Of a stretch of 64,000 nucleotides of DNA, positions 49,686-58,446 are shown piece after piece. Under the pieces are notes generated by a model, which ran no database searches, was not told the origin of the DNA, and was given only the letters and a program-made list of their open reading frames with translations. Position numbers and translations under genes: made by a program. The stretch covers positions 806,001-870,000 of the forward strand of contig CAWUFC020000002.1 in assembly GCA_963921335.3 (NCBI GenBank), given 5' to 3'. The stretch's first letter is position 1. Each line of letters begins with the position of its first letter. The DNA comes from CAWUFC02 sp963921335 (GTDB taxonomy: Bacteria > Pseudomonadota > Gammaproteobacteria > Pseudomonadales > Halieaceae).

Positions 49686-50891
49686 ATGCCCGCTTTCTAC
49701 ACAGAATGGCTTTACCGCGCCAAGAGACGCCTGATTGGCAAAATGATCATGAAGCCACAACCGCGCGCCATGCTTTTCTCTGGTGCCGACTCCAGCCTTG
49801 AAATCGCTCGGGTTATCAGCCAGTTCGGCTTGAAGCACACCCTGCTAGTGACGGATAAACCCCTGCGCGAACTGGGCATCATTGACCCCACACTCGCGGC
49901 AATGGAAGCAGCGGGCGTGAAGGCCACCGTCTTTGATGGCGTACAGCCCGACCCCACTCAACAGGTTGTAGACAGCGGACTGGAGCTATTGCGTAAAGAA
50001 GGATGCGACAGCGTACTGGCCTTCGGTGGCGGCTCGTCCATTGACTCTGCCAAGGTCATTGCCCTGGCCGCTGGCAATAACTGCCAGGCGGCCGACTGTG
50101 TCGGGTTTGGTGTTTCCAAACTGCCCGCACTCCCCCTGTTTGCGATTCCAACCACTGCTGGCACTGGCTCTGAAGCCACATTCATTGCCGTGGTCTCTGA
50201 CAACGAGACACACCAGAAAGGCGGCGTGATCGACGCAAGACTCATCCCCAAAGCTGCCGCCCTGGATCCCAAGTTGATGACCGGCTTACCGGCACACATC
50301 ACGGCAGCGACTGGCATGGATGCACTCACCCACGCCATTGAATCCTACATCGGCGTCTTTCAAACCGAAGACACCGACTTTTTTGGGTTGGCTGCCACGC
50401 GCCTGATCTTCGACAACATAGAAGAAGCCTGTAGCAATGGCAGCAACCTGGCCGCCCGTGAAGCCATGGCGCTGGGCTCCTACTATGGTGGCCTGGCCAT
50501 CACCAATGCGCTGGTCGGCTATGTGCATGCCTTCTCCCACAACATGGGCGCGAAGTACGGCATTCCCCACGGATTGGGCAACGCCATGGTATTGCCCCAC
50601 GTGCTGGAGATGCTCAAAGAAGACGCTGCAGAAAAACTGGCCGATATCGCCGTTTATAACGGCATGGGCGATCGCAGTGAGGGTGATGCTGCCCTGGCGC
50701 AAAAACTCATTGATCGCATCTGGGCATTGAACGAGGCTATTGGCATTCCGCGTGGTACCGACCAGATTCAGGAGCAGGACATTCCCGCGCTTGCAGACGC
50801 CGCACTGCAGGAAGGAAGTGGCTACCCCACCCCACGCTTTTTCGATAAAGACGAGGCACTGGGCCTGCTGCAAAAACTCAGGGCTGCTTAG
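49686..50891 (+). CDS. Iron-containing alcohol dehydrogenase
   Basis: A 401-residue group III (Fe-dependent) alcohol dehydrogenase. It has the NAD-binding GGGSSIDSAKVIA, the TTAGTGSEATF motif, and the iron ligands in the helix TGMDALTHAIESY (D and H) and AFSHNMGAKYGIPHGLGNAM (two His). The start at 49686 (MPAFYTEWLYRAKRR) is a better fit than an ATG at 49614, which adds unrelated residues. It reversibly oxidises an alcohol to an aldehyde. It overlaps the end of the converging glyoxalase-like gene by 4 bp. The frame is intact. Confidence 0.93.
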   Translation: MPAFYTEWLYRAKRRLIGKMIMKPQPRAMLFSGADSSLEIARVISQFGLKHTLLVTDKPLRELGIIDPTLAAMEAAGVKATVFDGVQPDPTQQVVDSGLELLRKEGCDSVLAFGGGSSIDSAKVIALAAGNNCQAADCVGFGVSKLPALPLFAIPTTAGTGSEATFIAVVSDNETHQKGGVIDARLIPKAAALDPKLMTGLPAHITAATGMDALTHAIESYIGVFQTEDTDFFGLAATRLIFDNIEEACSNGSNLAAREAMALGSYYGGLAITNALVGYVHAFSHNMGAKYGIPHGLGNAMVLPHVLEMLKEDAAEKLADIAVYNGMGDRSEGDAALAQKLIDRIWALNEAIGIPRGTDQIQEQDIPALADAALQEGSGYPTPRFFDKDEALGLLQKLRAA

Positions 50892-51274
50892 ACCAGGGTA
50901 ACCAGTCCCCTGGGACACTTTATCTGAGCGGTCAGTGTGGATCGCGCCCCAAGATCGATGGCGGCGTCAAACTCCAGCATATCGGATAGGCGCTGCATCT
51001 CCGCTGGATCAGGGTGCTGAATCCCGAGCTGGATCAGAGTGGCGCCTTCCTCGCATCGCGATGCAGGGTGAGCACTGTTGCCCCAGTCGATGAAGAAAGG
51101 CACTGGCATCACAAATCCCTGCTCGGGTTCTTTTGGAAACGTCAGTTGCCAGGTGACCGTATCGGGATGACTACCGCCGCGCACCGAGGCCACACCAAGC
51201 AAGTCCTCAACATAATCAATGCCGTCCTGCAGATCGCTGGTCGCCACAACAATGTGATCAATAGCACTTCTCAC
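50888..51274 (-). CDS. Glyoxalase-like (VOC) protein with apparent internal deletion
   Basis: A 128-residue reading frame. Its N-terminus IDHIVVATSDLQDGIDYVEDLLGV matches the first module of glyoxalase-like domains of ~200 or more residues. It then passes within a few residues from SVRGGSHPD to TVTWQLTFPKEPEQG and VPFFIDWGNSAHPA, which belong to the second half. About 80 residues seem missing in frame, including the strands that carry the middle of the active site. It could be a shortened working protein, but internal deletion is more likely given the state of the neighbours. Confidence 0.6.
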   Translation of the reverse strand: MRSAIDHIVVATSDLQDGIDYVEDLLGVASVRGGSHPDTVTWQLTFPKEPEQGFVMPVPFFIDWGNSAHPASRCEEGATLIQLGIQHPDPAEMQRLSDMLEFDAAIDLGARSTLTAQIKCPRGLVTLV

Positions 51275-51406
51275 AGCGCCCCCCTTTCGCTCACTCAGCT
51301 ATCCGAACTTACCGCCAGTTTTGCGCGCAAGACCCGAGCGCGTTTGTCTTCTCCATCATGATTCCAACCCGGGGCCAGTAGAAGATAACGCAGCCGGTCG
51401 GTCCAG

Positions 51407-52208
51407 TTAGTAGCGCTGGCAGTCTCGCCAGATTGCCTGGTATTCATGCGTCGCCACGTCCAATGGTTTGTAAGACGTGATATTGGTGGTCAGGCCATAC
51501 ACCGGCTTTTCCCCGGGTACTTCGCCGGAAAAACTGCCAAACAGTCGGTCCCAGATAATCAGGATGCCGCCGTGATTGCAGTCCAGGTACCGGATATTGG
51601 AGGCATGATGAACCCGGTGGTGTGAGGGGGTATTGAAAATCAGCTCTACCAGCCGGGGTAGCCGTCCGACAAACTCTGTGTGTATCCAGAATTGGTAGAA
51701 CAGGTTGACGGCCATCATGGTGAAGATCATCAGCGGATCAAAACCAAGCAGGGGCAGCGGCAGCCAGAAAAAACTTGTGCAGGCGTTCACCCACACCCTG
51801 TCGCAGCGCGGTGGCAAAGTTCATCCTGACTGCCGAGTGATGACTCACGTGCCCGGCCCAGAGCAGCCTCACCTCGTGATTCATACGGTGAAACCAGTAA
51901 TAGACAAAGTCATCCAGAAACAGCAGCAGCAGCCAGGCCCACCACTGTCGCAGCACCACATCCCTCAAAGGGCTGATCTCATGCAGATAGAAAAAGGCGA
52001 TGAAGGCGAGCAGCTTGGGGAAAAACTCTACGATGGGTGTGAACAGCATCATCCAAAGAGAGGCCCTGGTGTCGCGCGTCTCAAATATTTCCAGCTGGTG
52101 TTTACGGGCGTAGCGATATTCGAGTGCCAGCGACAGCAAAAAGATCGGCACAAAGAAGTACAGCAGACGGTCTTCAGAGAGTTGGTTGAGGGCTTGCTCG
52201 AAGGTCAT
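51407..52208 (-). pseudogene. Fatty acid hydroxylase/sterol desaturase family, frameshifted
   Basis: A membrane di-iron hydroxylase of ~266 residues when corrected. The eight-histidine pattern is distributed over two frames: YYWFHRMNHEVRLLW and AGHVSHHSAVRMNFATALRQG in the first, then WVNACTSFFWLPLPLLGF, SHHRVHHASNIRYLD and NHGGILIIWDRLFG in the second. The shift lies near 51790-51800, where one extra base (span 802 nt, one over 267 codons) separates LRQG from WVNAC. Without the second half the iron site is incomplete. The PlsC-like gene upstream on the same strand (7-bp gap) is intact. Confidence 0.82.
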
Positions 52209-52215
52209 TGCACGT

Positions 52216-53091
52216 TTACGCGGTTAACAATCTTCGCCACAGCTTGTCTTTGGGCCGCTCCTGCGCCCGCTTCAGGAACAATGCCGAGATCATGCGCTCG
52301 ATATCTTCTGCCACCTGCGCTTTGATGCTGTTCTGGGTTTTCTTGTTGGGCACCTTGCCGGTGTACTCACTGAGATCGACGGGGTCACCAAACTGCACAT
52401 AGCAGCGATGGGGGCGGGGAAACAGAGTGCCAAACAAGCCCATGGGCACTGGACCCAGCAAATCGGTGCGCATGTCTTCATCAAGTACACCCAACTTGGT
52501 CAGCAGCTTACCCACTCTTGAATCGGGCAAGTCCTCACCTTCAATCAGGTGGCTGTAAAATTCCTCAGGGCCAATCACAGCAGTCGGCACAATGGTGTAA
52601 CCGTGCTTGGCCGCCATACGCACAAAGCCGGTCCGATCCTTCCACTTGAGTGTGTACTTCTCATACAGTGGTTTGGTCGCCTCGTGGGCACCACCTGGAA
52701 ACACCAGGATGTCTTTGCCGTTTTCCATCAGCGCATCACACACATCCGGGTCACCCAGCACAGCACCCTGGCGCAGCAAAAAGTCCTCGCGACCCTCGGT
52801 CCACAGGGCTTTATCGCTCAACGCTCTTAAGAAGCGATCGAATTCCACCTGCATGGGCAGGCCAAAGATGGGGCCGTCAACGGCATAGATCGAGTGATTG
52901 GCAACAAACAGGCAAGGTTGTTCCGGCAGCTTCTCGCTATCCACAAACACCGGGTCAAACAGGTTTTTGATCAGCCGATAACCCCAGTGACGTGAAGTCG
53001 CCTGAGGGTCTGGCACTGAGAGCATCTTGTCGATATAGCGCTGCAGATCCTCGCCTTCATAGGGCACATGATCTTTGTCGGTGGTACTCAT
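52216..53091 (-). CDS. PlsC-like acyltransferase
   Basis: A 291-residue lysophospholipid/glycerol acyltransferase-type protein. The catalytic motif NHSIYAVDG (H then D five residues on), the substrate motif FPGGAHE and the proline motif IVPTAVIGPEE are present. The motif I form NHSxxxxD rather than NHxSxxD places it with the diacylglycerol-acyltransferase-like branch. It would acylate a lipid hydroxyl group. It lies directly upstream of the sterol-desaturase-like gene, an arrangement that fits lipid modification. Confidence 0.88.
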   Translation of the reverse strand: MSTTDKDHVPYEGEDLQRYIDKMLSVPDPQATSRHWGYRLIKNLFDPVFVDSEKLPEQPCLFVANHSIYAVDGPIFGLPMQVEFDRFLRALSDKALWTEGREDFLLRQGAVLGDPDVCDALMENGKDILVFPGGAHEATKPLYEKYTLKWKDRTGFVRMAAKHGYTIVPTAVIGPEEFYSHLIEGEDLPDSRVGKLLTKLGVLDEDMRTDLLGPVPMGLFGTLFPRPHRCYVQFGDPVDLSEYTGKVPNKKTQNSIKAQVAEDIERMISALFLKRAQERPKDKLWRRLLTA

Positions 53092-53244
53092 TGGTATTTG
53101 TCTTCAGGTGTTATCTGCCCAATGATACCAGCTACTGCTTCTTTCTGAAGAAACGAGATCCCAGCCTGCTACCCAGCTGAGGATTTACTTCAATACGGCC
53201 GGGTGCCAGACTTGCTCGCAAAACTATGAGACGAGGGTTCCATC

Positions 53245-54036
53245 ATGAAGATTGCACGATTTTTTGCCGCCATAGGCACACTGCTGCTGTGCCAGGTCAC
53301 AATCGCAGAGGTTGTTACCGAGAACATTAAGTATCGCGATGGAAATACGGTCATGCACGGGATGATCGCCTATGACAAAAGCTCAGATACAGCCCGCCCA
53401 GGAATCCTGGTCGTGCACGAATGGTGGGGACAGAATGAATATCCTCGGGAGCGCGCCCGGCAACTTGCAGCATTAGGCTACGTCGCATTGGCGGTGGATA
53501 TGTACGGTGACGGCAAAACTGCCGACCACCCGGAAAAGGCTGGCGAATTTGCCTCAGCGGTTGGCGGAAACATGCCATTGAGTAAAGCTCGTTTTGAGGC
53601 GGCACTGGCAGCGCTGCGCGAGCAACCTGGGGTGATCGATGACAAAATCGCAGCCATCGGTTATTGCTTTGGTGGCGGCGTGGTACTCAATATGGCTCGC
53701 ATGGGCACAGACATCAGTGGCGTTGTCAGCTATCACGGCAGCCTGGCGACCAACATACCCGCGGCCGCTGGCGCAGTGACTACGAAGGTGCTGGTGTTTA
53801 ACGGTGCAGATGATCCTCTGGTCGCGCCGGAGCACGTGGAGGCCTTTAAGGCGGAGATGGAAAAGGCCGGTGCCGACTATGAGCTGATCAACTATCCGGG
53901 CGTCACCCACAGCTTCACCAACCCTGGCGCCGATGAAAAAGGCAAAAAATTTGGCCTGCCACTGGCCTATGATGCCAACGCCGACAAGGATTCCTGGACA
54001 CGCACACAGGCCTTCTTCGACTCAATCTTTGATTGA
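53245..54036 (+). CDS. Dienelactone hydrolase family protein, exported
   Basis: A 263-residue alpha/beta hydrolase. The first ~20 residues (ARFFAAIGTLLLCQVTIAE) are a signal peptide. The catalytic triad is visible: nucleophile Cys in AIGYCFGGGVVL (about residue 139), Asp in FNGADDPLV and His in PGVTHSFTNP. The GWWG-equivalent VVHEWWGQNEY is typical of the family. Dienelactone hydrolases cleave lactones from aromatic breakdown; an exported form more likely acts on other esters. A GAGGG ribosome site precedes the ATG. It is intact and outside the damaged block. Confidence 0.92.
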   Translation: MKIARFFAAIGTLLLCQVTIAEVVTENIKYRDGNTVMHGMIAYDKSSDTARPGILVVHEWWGQNEYPRERARQLAALGYVALAVDMYGDGKTADHPEKAGEFASAVGGNMPLSKARFEAALAALREQPGVIDDKIAAIGYCFGGGVVLNMARMGTDISGVVSYHGSLATNIPAAAGAVTTKVLVFNGADDPLVAPEHVEAFKAEMEKAGADYELINYPGVTHSFTNPGADEKGKKFGLPLAYDANADKDSWTRTQAFFDSIFD

Positions 54037-54040
54037 GTCG
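54018..54040. terminator. 10-bp hairpin between convergent genes
   Basis: CGACTCAATC-TTT-GATTGAGTCG is a perfect 10-bp stem with a 3-nt loop across the stop codon of the dienelactone hydrolase gene and 17 bp from the end of the converging HpaB-like gene. It lacks a U-tract; a bidirectional stop or mRNA end stabiliser is likely. Confidence 0.55.
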
Positions 54041-54056
54041 ATAGTATCAATCAGCG

Positions 54057-55577
54057 CTAGGTTCCCGGCTGGTCTGTCGCGATAATACCTGCCAAGTCCC
54101 TGGCGTATTTTTTCTTCCTGTCGATTTCCATCTGGCGCTGTATCTGAATCCGTTGCGCCTGTGGGCTTCCTGCCCCGTGCAGAGACTCAGTTAAATAGCC
54201 GACCGCATTGCGGCCCAGGGTCATATTTTCTATCAGTCGCAGGATGCGCTGACGATCTTCAGTGGACACATCCACCTTGCCCTTCATGTACTTTTCCAGC
54301 AGCGGGCCAACATCTTCATGTTTGAAATCGGCCTCTGAGGGCATGGTGACCATAATGCCCCCGGCCAGATCCTGAACCAGGCGGGATATCTCATAGGGGA
54401 AACGTGTGACGTTGTGCTTGCAGACATTCGCCAGCATTTCGTCATTCATATAAATGCCAGAGTCGAGCTGCTTGGCCTCATGACTGGAGGCGATCGCCGA
54501 TGAGTAGATTGTCTCGTTGAGATGGGTGATCTCAACCAGCTTGTCCTTGATATGGCTGGCCTTCTCCGCGCCATTGTATTCAGCAATCTGGGCAGCAGCG
54601 CCGGCCATGACATCACCCAGCCCGGTTTTACAGACATAGGACGCCCGGTGATAGGCGGTGAAACGACTCACCAGGCGCTGGGTGTACTGATATTCACCGT
54701 CCATCAACACATGTTCATGGGGTATGAAGACATTGTCGAAGATCACCAGCGTTTCCTGACCGCCGAACTGGGCATTGCCCTGGTCTATGTTCCCTTCTTC
54801 CATTGCCCGGGTATCACAGGACTGGCGGCCATACACATACTTCATACCGGGCGCATCGCCGGGCACCATGCCAATCACGGCATAGTCCTTGTCCGCTTCA
54901 CCCAGATTCATCGTAGGCATCACGCAAATCCAGTGCGAATTCAGACCCCCTGTCATATGCGCCTTGGCACCCGTGACGTAAATACCGTGCTCGTCACGAC
55001 CGGTCACATGCATAAACAGGTCAGGGTCAGCTTGCTCGTTGGGGGCACGGGATCGATCGCCCTTGGGGTCCGTCATACCCGCGCCGATGATCACATTATT
55101 GCGCTGCGCGTGTTTCATGAACTCGAGATAACGCTGGTGATACTGGGTCCCAAACTCGGCATCAATGTCGTAAGTGATCGAATGCAGCACGCTGATCGTG
55201 TCCAGGCCGGCGCAGCGCTGAAAACAGGTGCCGGTCAACTGCCCCATACGGCGTTGCATGCGGTTCTTCATCACCAGGTCATCGGGTGAACCGACAATGT
55301 GTAGAAAGCGATTAACCGGTGCATCAATTAGCTCGCTGTGAGCGGTGGCCAGTTCTGGATCCTCCAGAGCCAGTTCATAGGTTCTTTTGAGGGCGTTAAT
55401 GGATGGCCTGATCACAGGGTGATCAACCGGCTCATCTACCCGCTCACCGAACAGGTAAACTTCGACATCGCGACCGCGGAGGGAATCCAGGTAATCATCC
55501 CCCGTGACAATTGGGCGGAAACGCGCCCACTGCTCCTCGGCGGTCTCAGGGGTCAATGAAGTGCCTGTATCTGTCAT
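54057..55577 (-). CDS. HpaB-family protein, 4-hydroxybutyryl-CoA dehydratase-like
   Basis: A 506-residue protein of the 4-hydroxyphenylacetate 3-hydroxylase family, related to acyl-CoA dehydrogenases and flavin-dependent. It contains TGTCFQRCAGLD (C118 and C122) and AYHRASYVCKTG (H310 and C316). In clostridial 4-hydroxybutyryl-CoA dehydratase a CxxxC pair plus a His and a third Cys hold a [4Fe-4S] cluster; the first spacing is identical here, while the His-to-Cys gap is one residue shorter. It may therefore be a dehydratase rather than a monooxygenase. A GGAGA site precedes the ATG. No reductase partner gene (hpaC) is nearby. Confidence 0.85.
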   Translation of the reverse strand: MTDTGTSLTPETAEEQWARFRPIVTGDDYLDSLRGRDVEVYLFGERVDEPVDHPVIRPSINALKRTYELALEDPELATAHSELIDAPVNRFLHIVGSPDDLVMKNRMQRRMGQLTGTCFQRCAGLDTISVLHSITYDIDAEFGTQYHQRYLEFMKHAQRNNVIIGAGMTDPKGDRSRAPNEQADPDLFMHVTGRDEHGIYVTGAKAHMTGGLNSHWICVMPTMNLGEADKDYAVIGMVPGDAPGMKYVYGRQSCDTRAMEEGNIDQGNAQFGGQETLVIFDNVFIPHEHVLMDGEYQYTQRLVSRFTAYHRASYVCKTGLGDVMAGAAAQIAEYNGAEKASHIKDKLVEITHLNETIYSSAIASSHEAKQLDSGIYMNDEMLANVCKHNVTRFPYEISRLVQDLAGGIMVTMPSEADFKHEDVGPLLEKYMKGKVDVSTEDRQRILRLIENMTLGRNAVGYLTESLHGAGSPQAQRIQIQRQMEIDRKKKYARDLAGIIATDQPGT

Positions 55578-55687
55578 GACTCATCTCTCCGGCTGCGTTG
55601 GTAACACGCCACTCTACACCACAGATCACGCCTAACTCCAATATAACAAAACTGCCCCACGCCAAACCGAGTTAATAGAACGGTAAG

Positions 55688-56626
55688 TTAATCGCCCCAA
55701 ACCAAATATCGCTTTCGCATCAGAGATAACCCGTGGGACTGGTCGTAATAGGCCGCTTCATTGACGAATGCAACCTGAACAGAATCGGGGTAGTCAAAGG
55801 GAACGCTCTCACCGCTATCGAGAATAAAAATTGGCTCTCCCGGGGCAAGCGTCTGATAGTCCCGATCCTGCAAGCTGGGGTGAATCATGCCGCATATTTC
55901 TCCGCTGTCGTCGCGAGGAAGGTGCAGCTTTTCCAGAAACTGGTAGACCTCGGCCTCACGTTTTTCCAGCGTCGTGCCCACCCCCTTGTGCTGCAGTTCT
56001 ATGAAGTCCAGCGCATGCGACAGTGCCCTGCGAGTCTGGTCATAAACGTCCCAGCGCAGCAAGCCCTGAGCGATGGGCCCAACCTCAATGAGGAAACCGT
56101 GCCGTGCAACGGAACAGAGAAATGGATCTTCATCAAACTGGTTATCTTCATAAAAGATCACCGACTCTGGCATCTGCTGCTGCACATAAAGCGCCATATC
56201 GAGAACTGCTGGGTCATGCTGCTGCACCACCAACGTGACTCCCATATTCGCGGTAGTGGTATGCAGATCTATGATCCAGTCTGTTTGGCTGGCGTCGCCC
56301 TTGGGTCCATAGAGCCGATTAATCTCTTGCGCACGCTGTTGCTCAAGGTTCTGTGCATGACCTTCGAGCAGCGCACTACTAAAACAACGATTCAGATCCT
56401 GGTCCAGGTATCGGCGATTGGACTGTATCGCTGCCTCGTTCGCGAGCAGCGTCTCGGCAGTGAAGCTGGTGCGCTGCAACTCTTCGGGATTGGCGCGTAA
56501 TCGTCGAATCAGTTGCACCCCGGTAAGCTCATTGCCATGGGTACCACCAACGATCAGTACACGCTTAGAATTTTCCAACAGATACTCCTCATATGGGTCA
56601 GCGCTGTCTTCGGGGTCACACCACAT
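55688..56626 (-). CDS. Aspartoacylase-like zinc hydrolase (AstE/AspA family)
   Basis: A 312-residue zinc-dependent deacylase. Zinc ligands and the active site are visible: GGTHGNELTGVQLIRRL (His and Glu), a conserved DLNRCFS arginine motif and DLHTTTANMG (third ligand). The C-terminal domain has the ENQF and FLIEVGPIAQG motifs. It would release an acyl group from N-acyl amino acids such as N-acetylaspartate. The start chosen is the ATG at 56626 (MWCDPEDSADPY); a longer frame to 56698 adds a hydrophobic stretch of uncertain reality. It is divergent from the Rap1a-like gene. Confidence 0.88.
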   Translation of the reverse strand: MWCDPEDSADPYEEYLLENSKRVLIVGGTHGNELTGVQLIRRLRANPEELQRTSFTAETLLANEAAIQSNRRYLDQDLNRCFSSALLEGHAQNLEQQRAQEINRLYGPKGDASQTDWIIDLHTTTANMGVTLVVQQHDPAVLDMALYVQQQMPESVIFYEDNQFDEDPFLCSVARHGFLIEVGPIAQGLLRWDVYDQTRRALSHALDFIELQHKGVGTTLEKREAEVYQFLEKLHLPRDDSGEICGMIHPSLQDRDYQTLAPGEPIFILDSGESVPFDYPDSVQVAFVNEAAYYDQSHGLSLMRKRYLVWGD

Positions 56627-56787
56627 AATGATATACCAGCCCGCTTTTGAAACCACGCATCCTTGCACCAGGGCCGCCACTGACCAAAGGCACAACACGG
56701 CTCAGGTTAACCTTCCAGAAGGCACCTCCCATCATTTCGCGGCTGGCCCTGTGGTATAGTCATTAGATAAACCAAAACATCGCGTAA

Positions 56788-57318
56788 ATGGACGAAATGC
56801 GGGATACAGACAAAAAGAACCGTTGCCCTGCAAGACCGAAAAGAAGTGCTTTCCTACATGTTCGGCACCTGCTCACTGGCGTGTTCCTCAGCGCATTGAT
56901 AGCCGCGCCCTTACCAGCTACTGGAGATACGCTGACCAGCAAAGAGCTGGCATCAAATTGCGTCAAACTGAAGTCGGAGCCCAGCAGTGTCGATAGTCTG
57001 TTCTGCATCAGATACATCCAGGGCTTTATAGATGGCGCAGTGGCGACGGACGCGAGGGTATTGCGGAGCGCTGAGAATCAAGCCCACGAAGAAGAAAGCT
57101 TCGCCGAGCGGGCCATGCGCACCCGGGCTACCAGCCGATTCGAACATGGCCGAGATGCTCAATTCTCTGGCTATTGCCTGGGCAGCCCTATTCCCTCACA
57201 GCATATTCTCAAGCTGGTGGTGAGGGATCTCCTGGATACCCCCGCAACGCGCGGATCGGTTCCGGCGCGGGAAACGGTATACGCGTCGCTTAGGAAACAC
57301 TATCCTTGTCAGCCATGA
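56788..57318 (+). CDS. Rap1a/Tai-like exported protein
   Basis: A 176-residue protein. After a basic N-terminus, residues ~33-46 (LTGVFLSALIAAPLPATG) form a signal sequence. The mature part shows the Rap1a layout: SNCVKLKSEPSSVDSLFCIRYIQGFIDGAV, then SGYCLGSPIPSQHILKLVV and the final LRKHYPCQP, with four cysteines likely forming two disulfides. Rap1a family members include type VI secretion immunity proteins, but this domain also occurs widely without such a link, and no T6SS gene is nearby. Its stop overlaps mrpE by 4 bp (ATGA), so it is translated together with the Mrp operon. Confidence 0.75.
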   Translation: MDEMRDTDKKNRCPARPKRSAFLHVRHLLTGVFLSALIAAPLPATGDTLTSKELASNCVKLKSEPSSVDSLFCIRYIQGFIDGAVATDARVLRSAENQAHEEESFAERAMRTRATSRFEHGRDAQFSGYCLGSPIPSQHILKLVVRDLLDTPATRGSVPARETVYASLRKHYPCQP

Positions 57319-57836
57319 ACGATCGCTTACAACGCGCTGGCCATCCAGAAGCCGGAAGAACCACTATTATCGGTGTCGCCTGGCTGATTCTGGTGCTGGC
57401 AATATCCTGGCTGCTTTGGTCGGGCCTCTATAAGCCTCTGTTATTGTGGCTGGGAGCCTTTTCTTGCCTGCTGACGGCCTACCTGGCCACGCGCATGGGT
57501 TTTTTCCGCCACCAGGCGGTGTTTCGGGCGGTGCCCCGACTGCCGGGCTACCTGTGGTGGTTACTGAAAGAAATTTTCAAATCAAGCCTGGATGTATCCC
57601 GAATCATTTTGAGCCCATCCCTGCCCATCAGCCCGACTCTGGTGAAGGTGAAGGTCAAGAGCACCAGCGATTCCGCACAGGTTGTTCTTGGTAACTCAAT
57701 CACCCTGTCACCCGGCACTGTGACGATTGACGTACATGAAGGCGAGCTACTGGTGCACTGCCTGACCCGTTCTAGTGCGCAAGATATCGCCGATGGCGAA
57801 GCCAATCGACGCGCGGCAGGTCTGGGGCTGAACTGA
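57315..57836 (+). CDS. mrpE: Mrp antiporter subunit E
   Basis: A 173-residue membrane protein of the MnhE/MrpE family. Two or three N-terminal helices (TTIIGVAWLILVLAISWLLW, KPLLLWLGAFSCLLTAYLA) are followed by a cytoplasmic domain with VKVKSTSDSAQVVLGNSITLSPGTVTID split over strands, the NSITLTPGT signature of the family. It is a structural subunit of the Na+(or K+)/H+ antiporter complex. The ATG at 57315 overlaps the preceding stop, and it leads the operon, an unusual but recurrent order in proteobacteria that start with E-F-G. Confidence 0.93.
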   Translation: MNDRLQRAGHPEAGRTTIIGVAWLILVLAISWLLWSGLYKPLLLWLGAFSCLLTAYLATRMGFFRHQAVFRAVPRLPGYLWWLLKEIFKSSLDVSRIILSPSLPISPTLVKVKVKSTSDSAQVVLGNSITLSPGTVTIDVHEGELLVHCLTRSSAQDIADGEANRRAAGLGLN

Positions 57837-57839
57837 GTT

Positions 57840-58115
57840 ATGTACATAGCCGTTTCACTTGCCATCCTGGTGACGATGGTCCTTGCGCTGGCTCGCGCAT
57901 TGATCGGCCCCACAGTCTACGACCGGGTGCTGGCCGCCAATGTTTTCGGCACAAAAACCGTGTTGCTGCTCGCGGTTATCGCGTTTCTCTACGGCCGCCC
58001 CGACTTCCTCGACCTGGCCCTGGCGTACGCCCTGATTAACATGGTGGGCGTTATGGCCGTACTCGAGTTTTTTCAGAACCGTGTCAAACCGGATGCGGAG
58101 ACCGACCGTGATTGA
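57840..58115 (+). CDS. mrpF: Mrp antiporter subunit F
   Basis: A 91-residue, three-helix subunit. It includes ALARALIGPTVYDRVLAANVFGTKT, with the GPT..DR.LA motif, and FLYGRPDFLDLALAYALINMVG. It starts 3 bp after mrpE and overlaps mrpG by 8 bp. It helps form the membrane part of the antiporter. Confidence 0.93.
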   Translation: MYIAVSLAILVTMVLALARALIGPTVYDRVLAANVFGTKTVLLLAVIAFLYGRPDFLDLALAYALINMVGVMAVLEFFQNRVKPDAETDRD

Positions 58116-58446
58116 GCAGGCACTGGACGTACTGAGCTGGATACTGCTGACCGTGGGCGGTGCCTGCGTATTCATCGGTGGTCTGGGGGCACTGCGCCTG
58201 CGCAGCTTTTACGCCCGCGTGCACGCCGCCAGCCTGACCGATACCACAGCGGCGCTGTTGATTTTTCCCGGCATGATGCTGCAATCCGGTTTCACGCTTG
58301 CATCACTCAAGCTACTGGCCATCATGATCTTCCTGCTGCTGACCGGCCCAACCGCCACCTATGCCATAGCCAATGCGGCACTGTCATCGGGCCTGAAACC
58401 TGACGCCAAACCCATGGATACTGACAGCTCGGAGTCGGCCACGTGA
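58108..58446 (+). CDS. mrpG: Mrp antiporter subunit G
   Basis: A 112-residue, three-helix subunit (MnhG/PhaG). It has the G-rich helix LLTVGGACVFIGGLGALRLRSFYARVHA and DTTAALLIFPGMML, whose RxPDfYtRxHA-like motif is characteristic. The GTG at 58108 is used as the start since it overlaps the mrpF stop; the earlier in-frame codons lie within mrpF. Its end overlaps the next gene by 4 bp (GTGA). Confidence 0.92.
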   Translation: MIEQALDVLSWILLTVGGACVFIGGLGALRLRSFYARVHAASLTDTTAALLIFPGMMLQSGFTLASLKLLAIMIFLLLTGPTATYAIANAALSSGLKPDAKPMDTDSSESAT

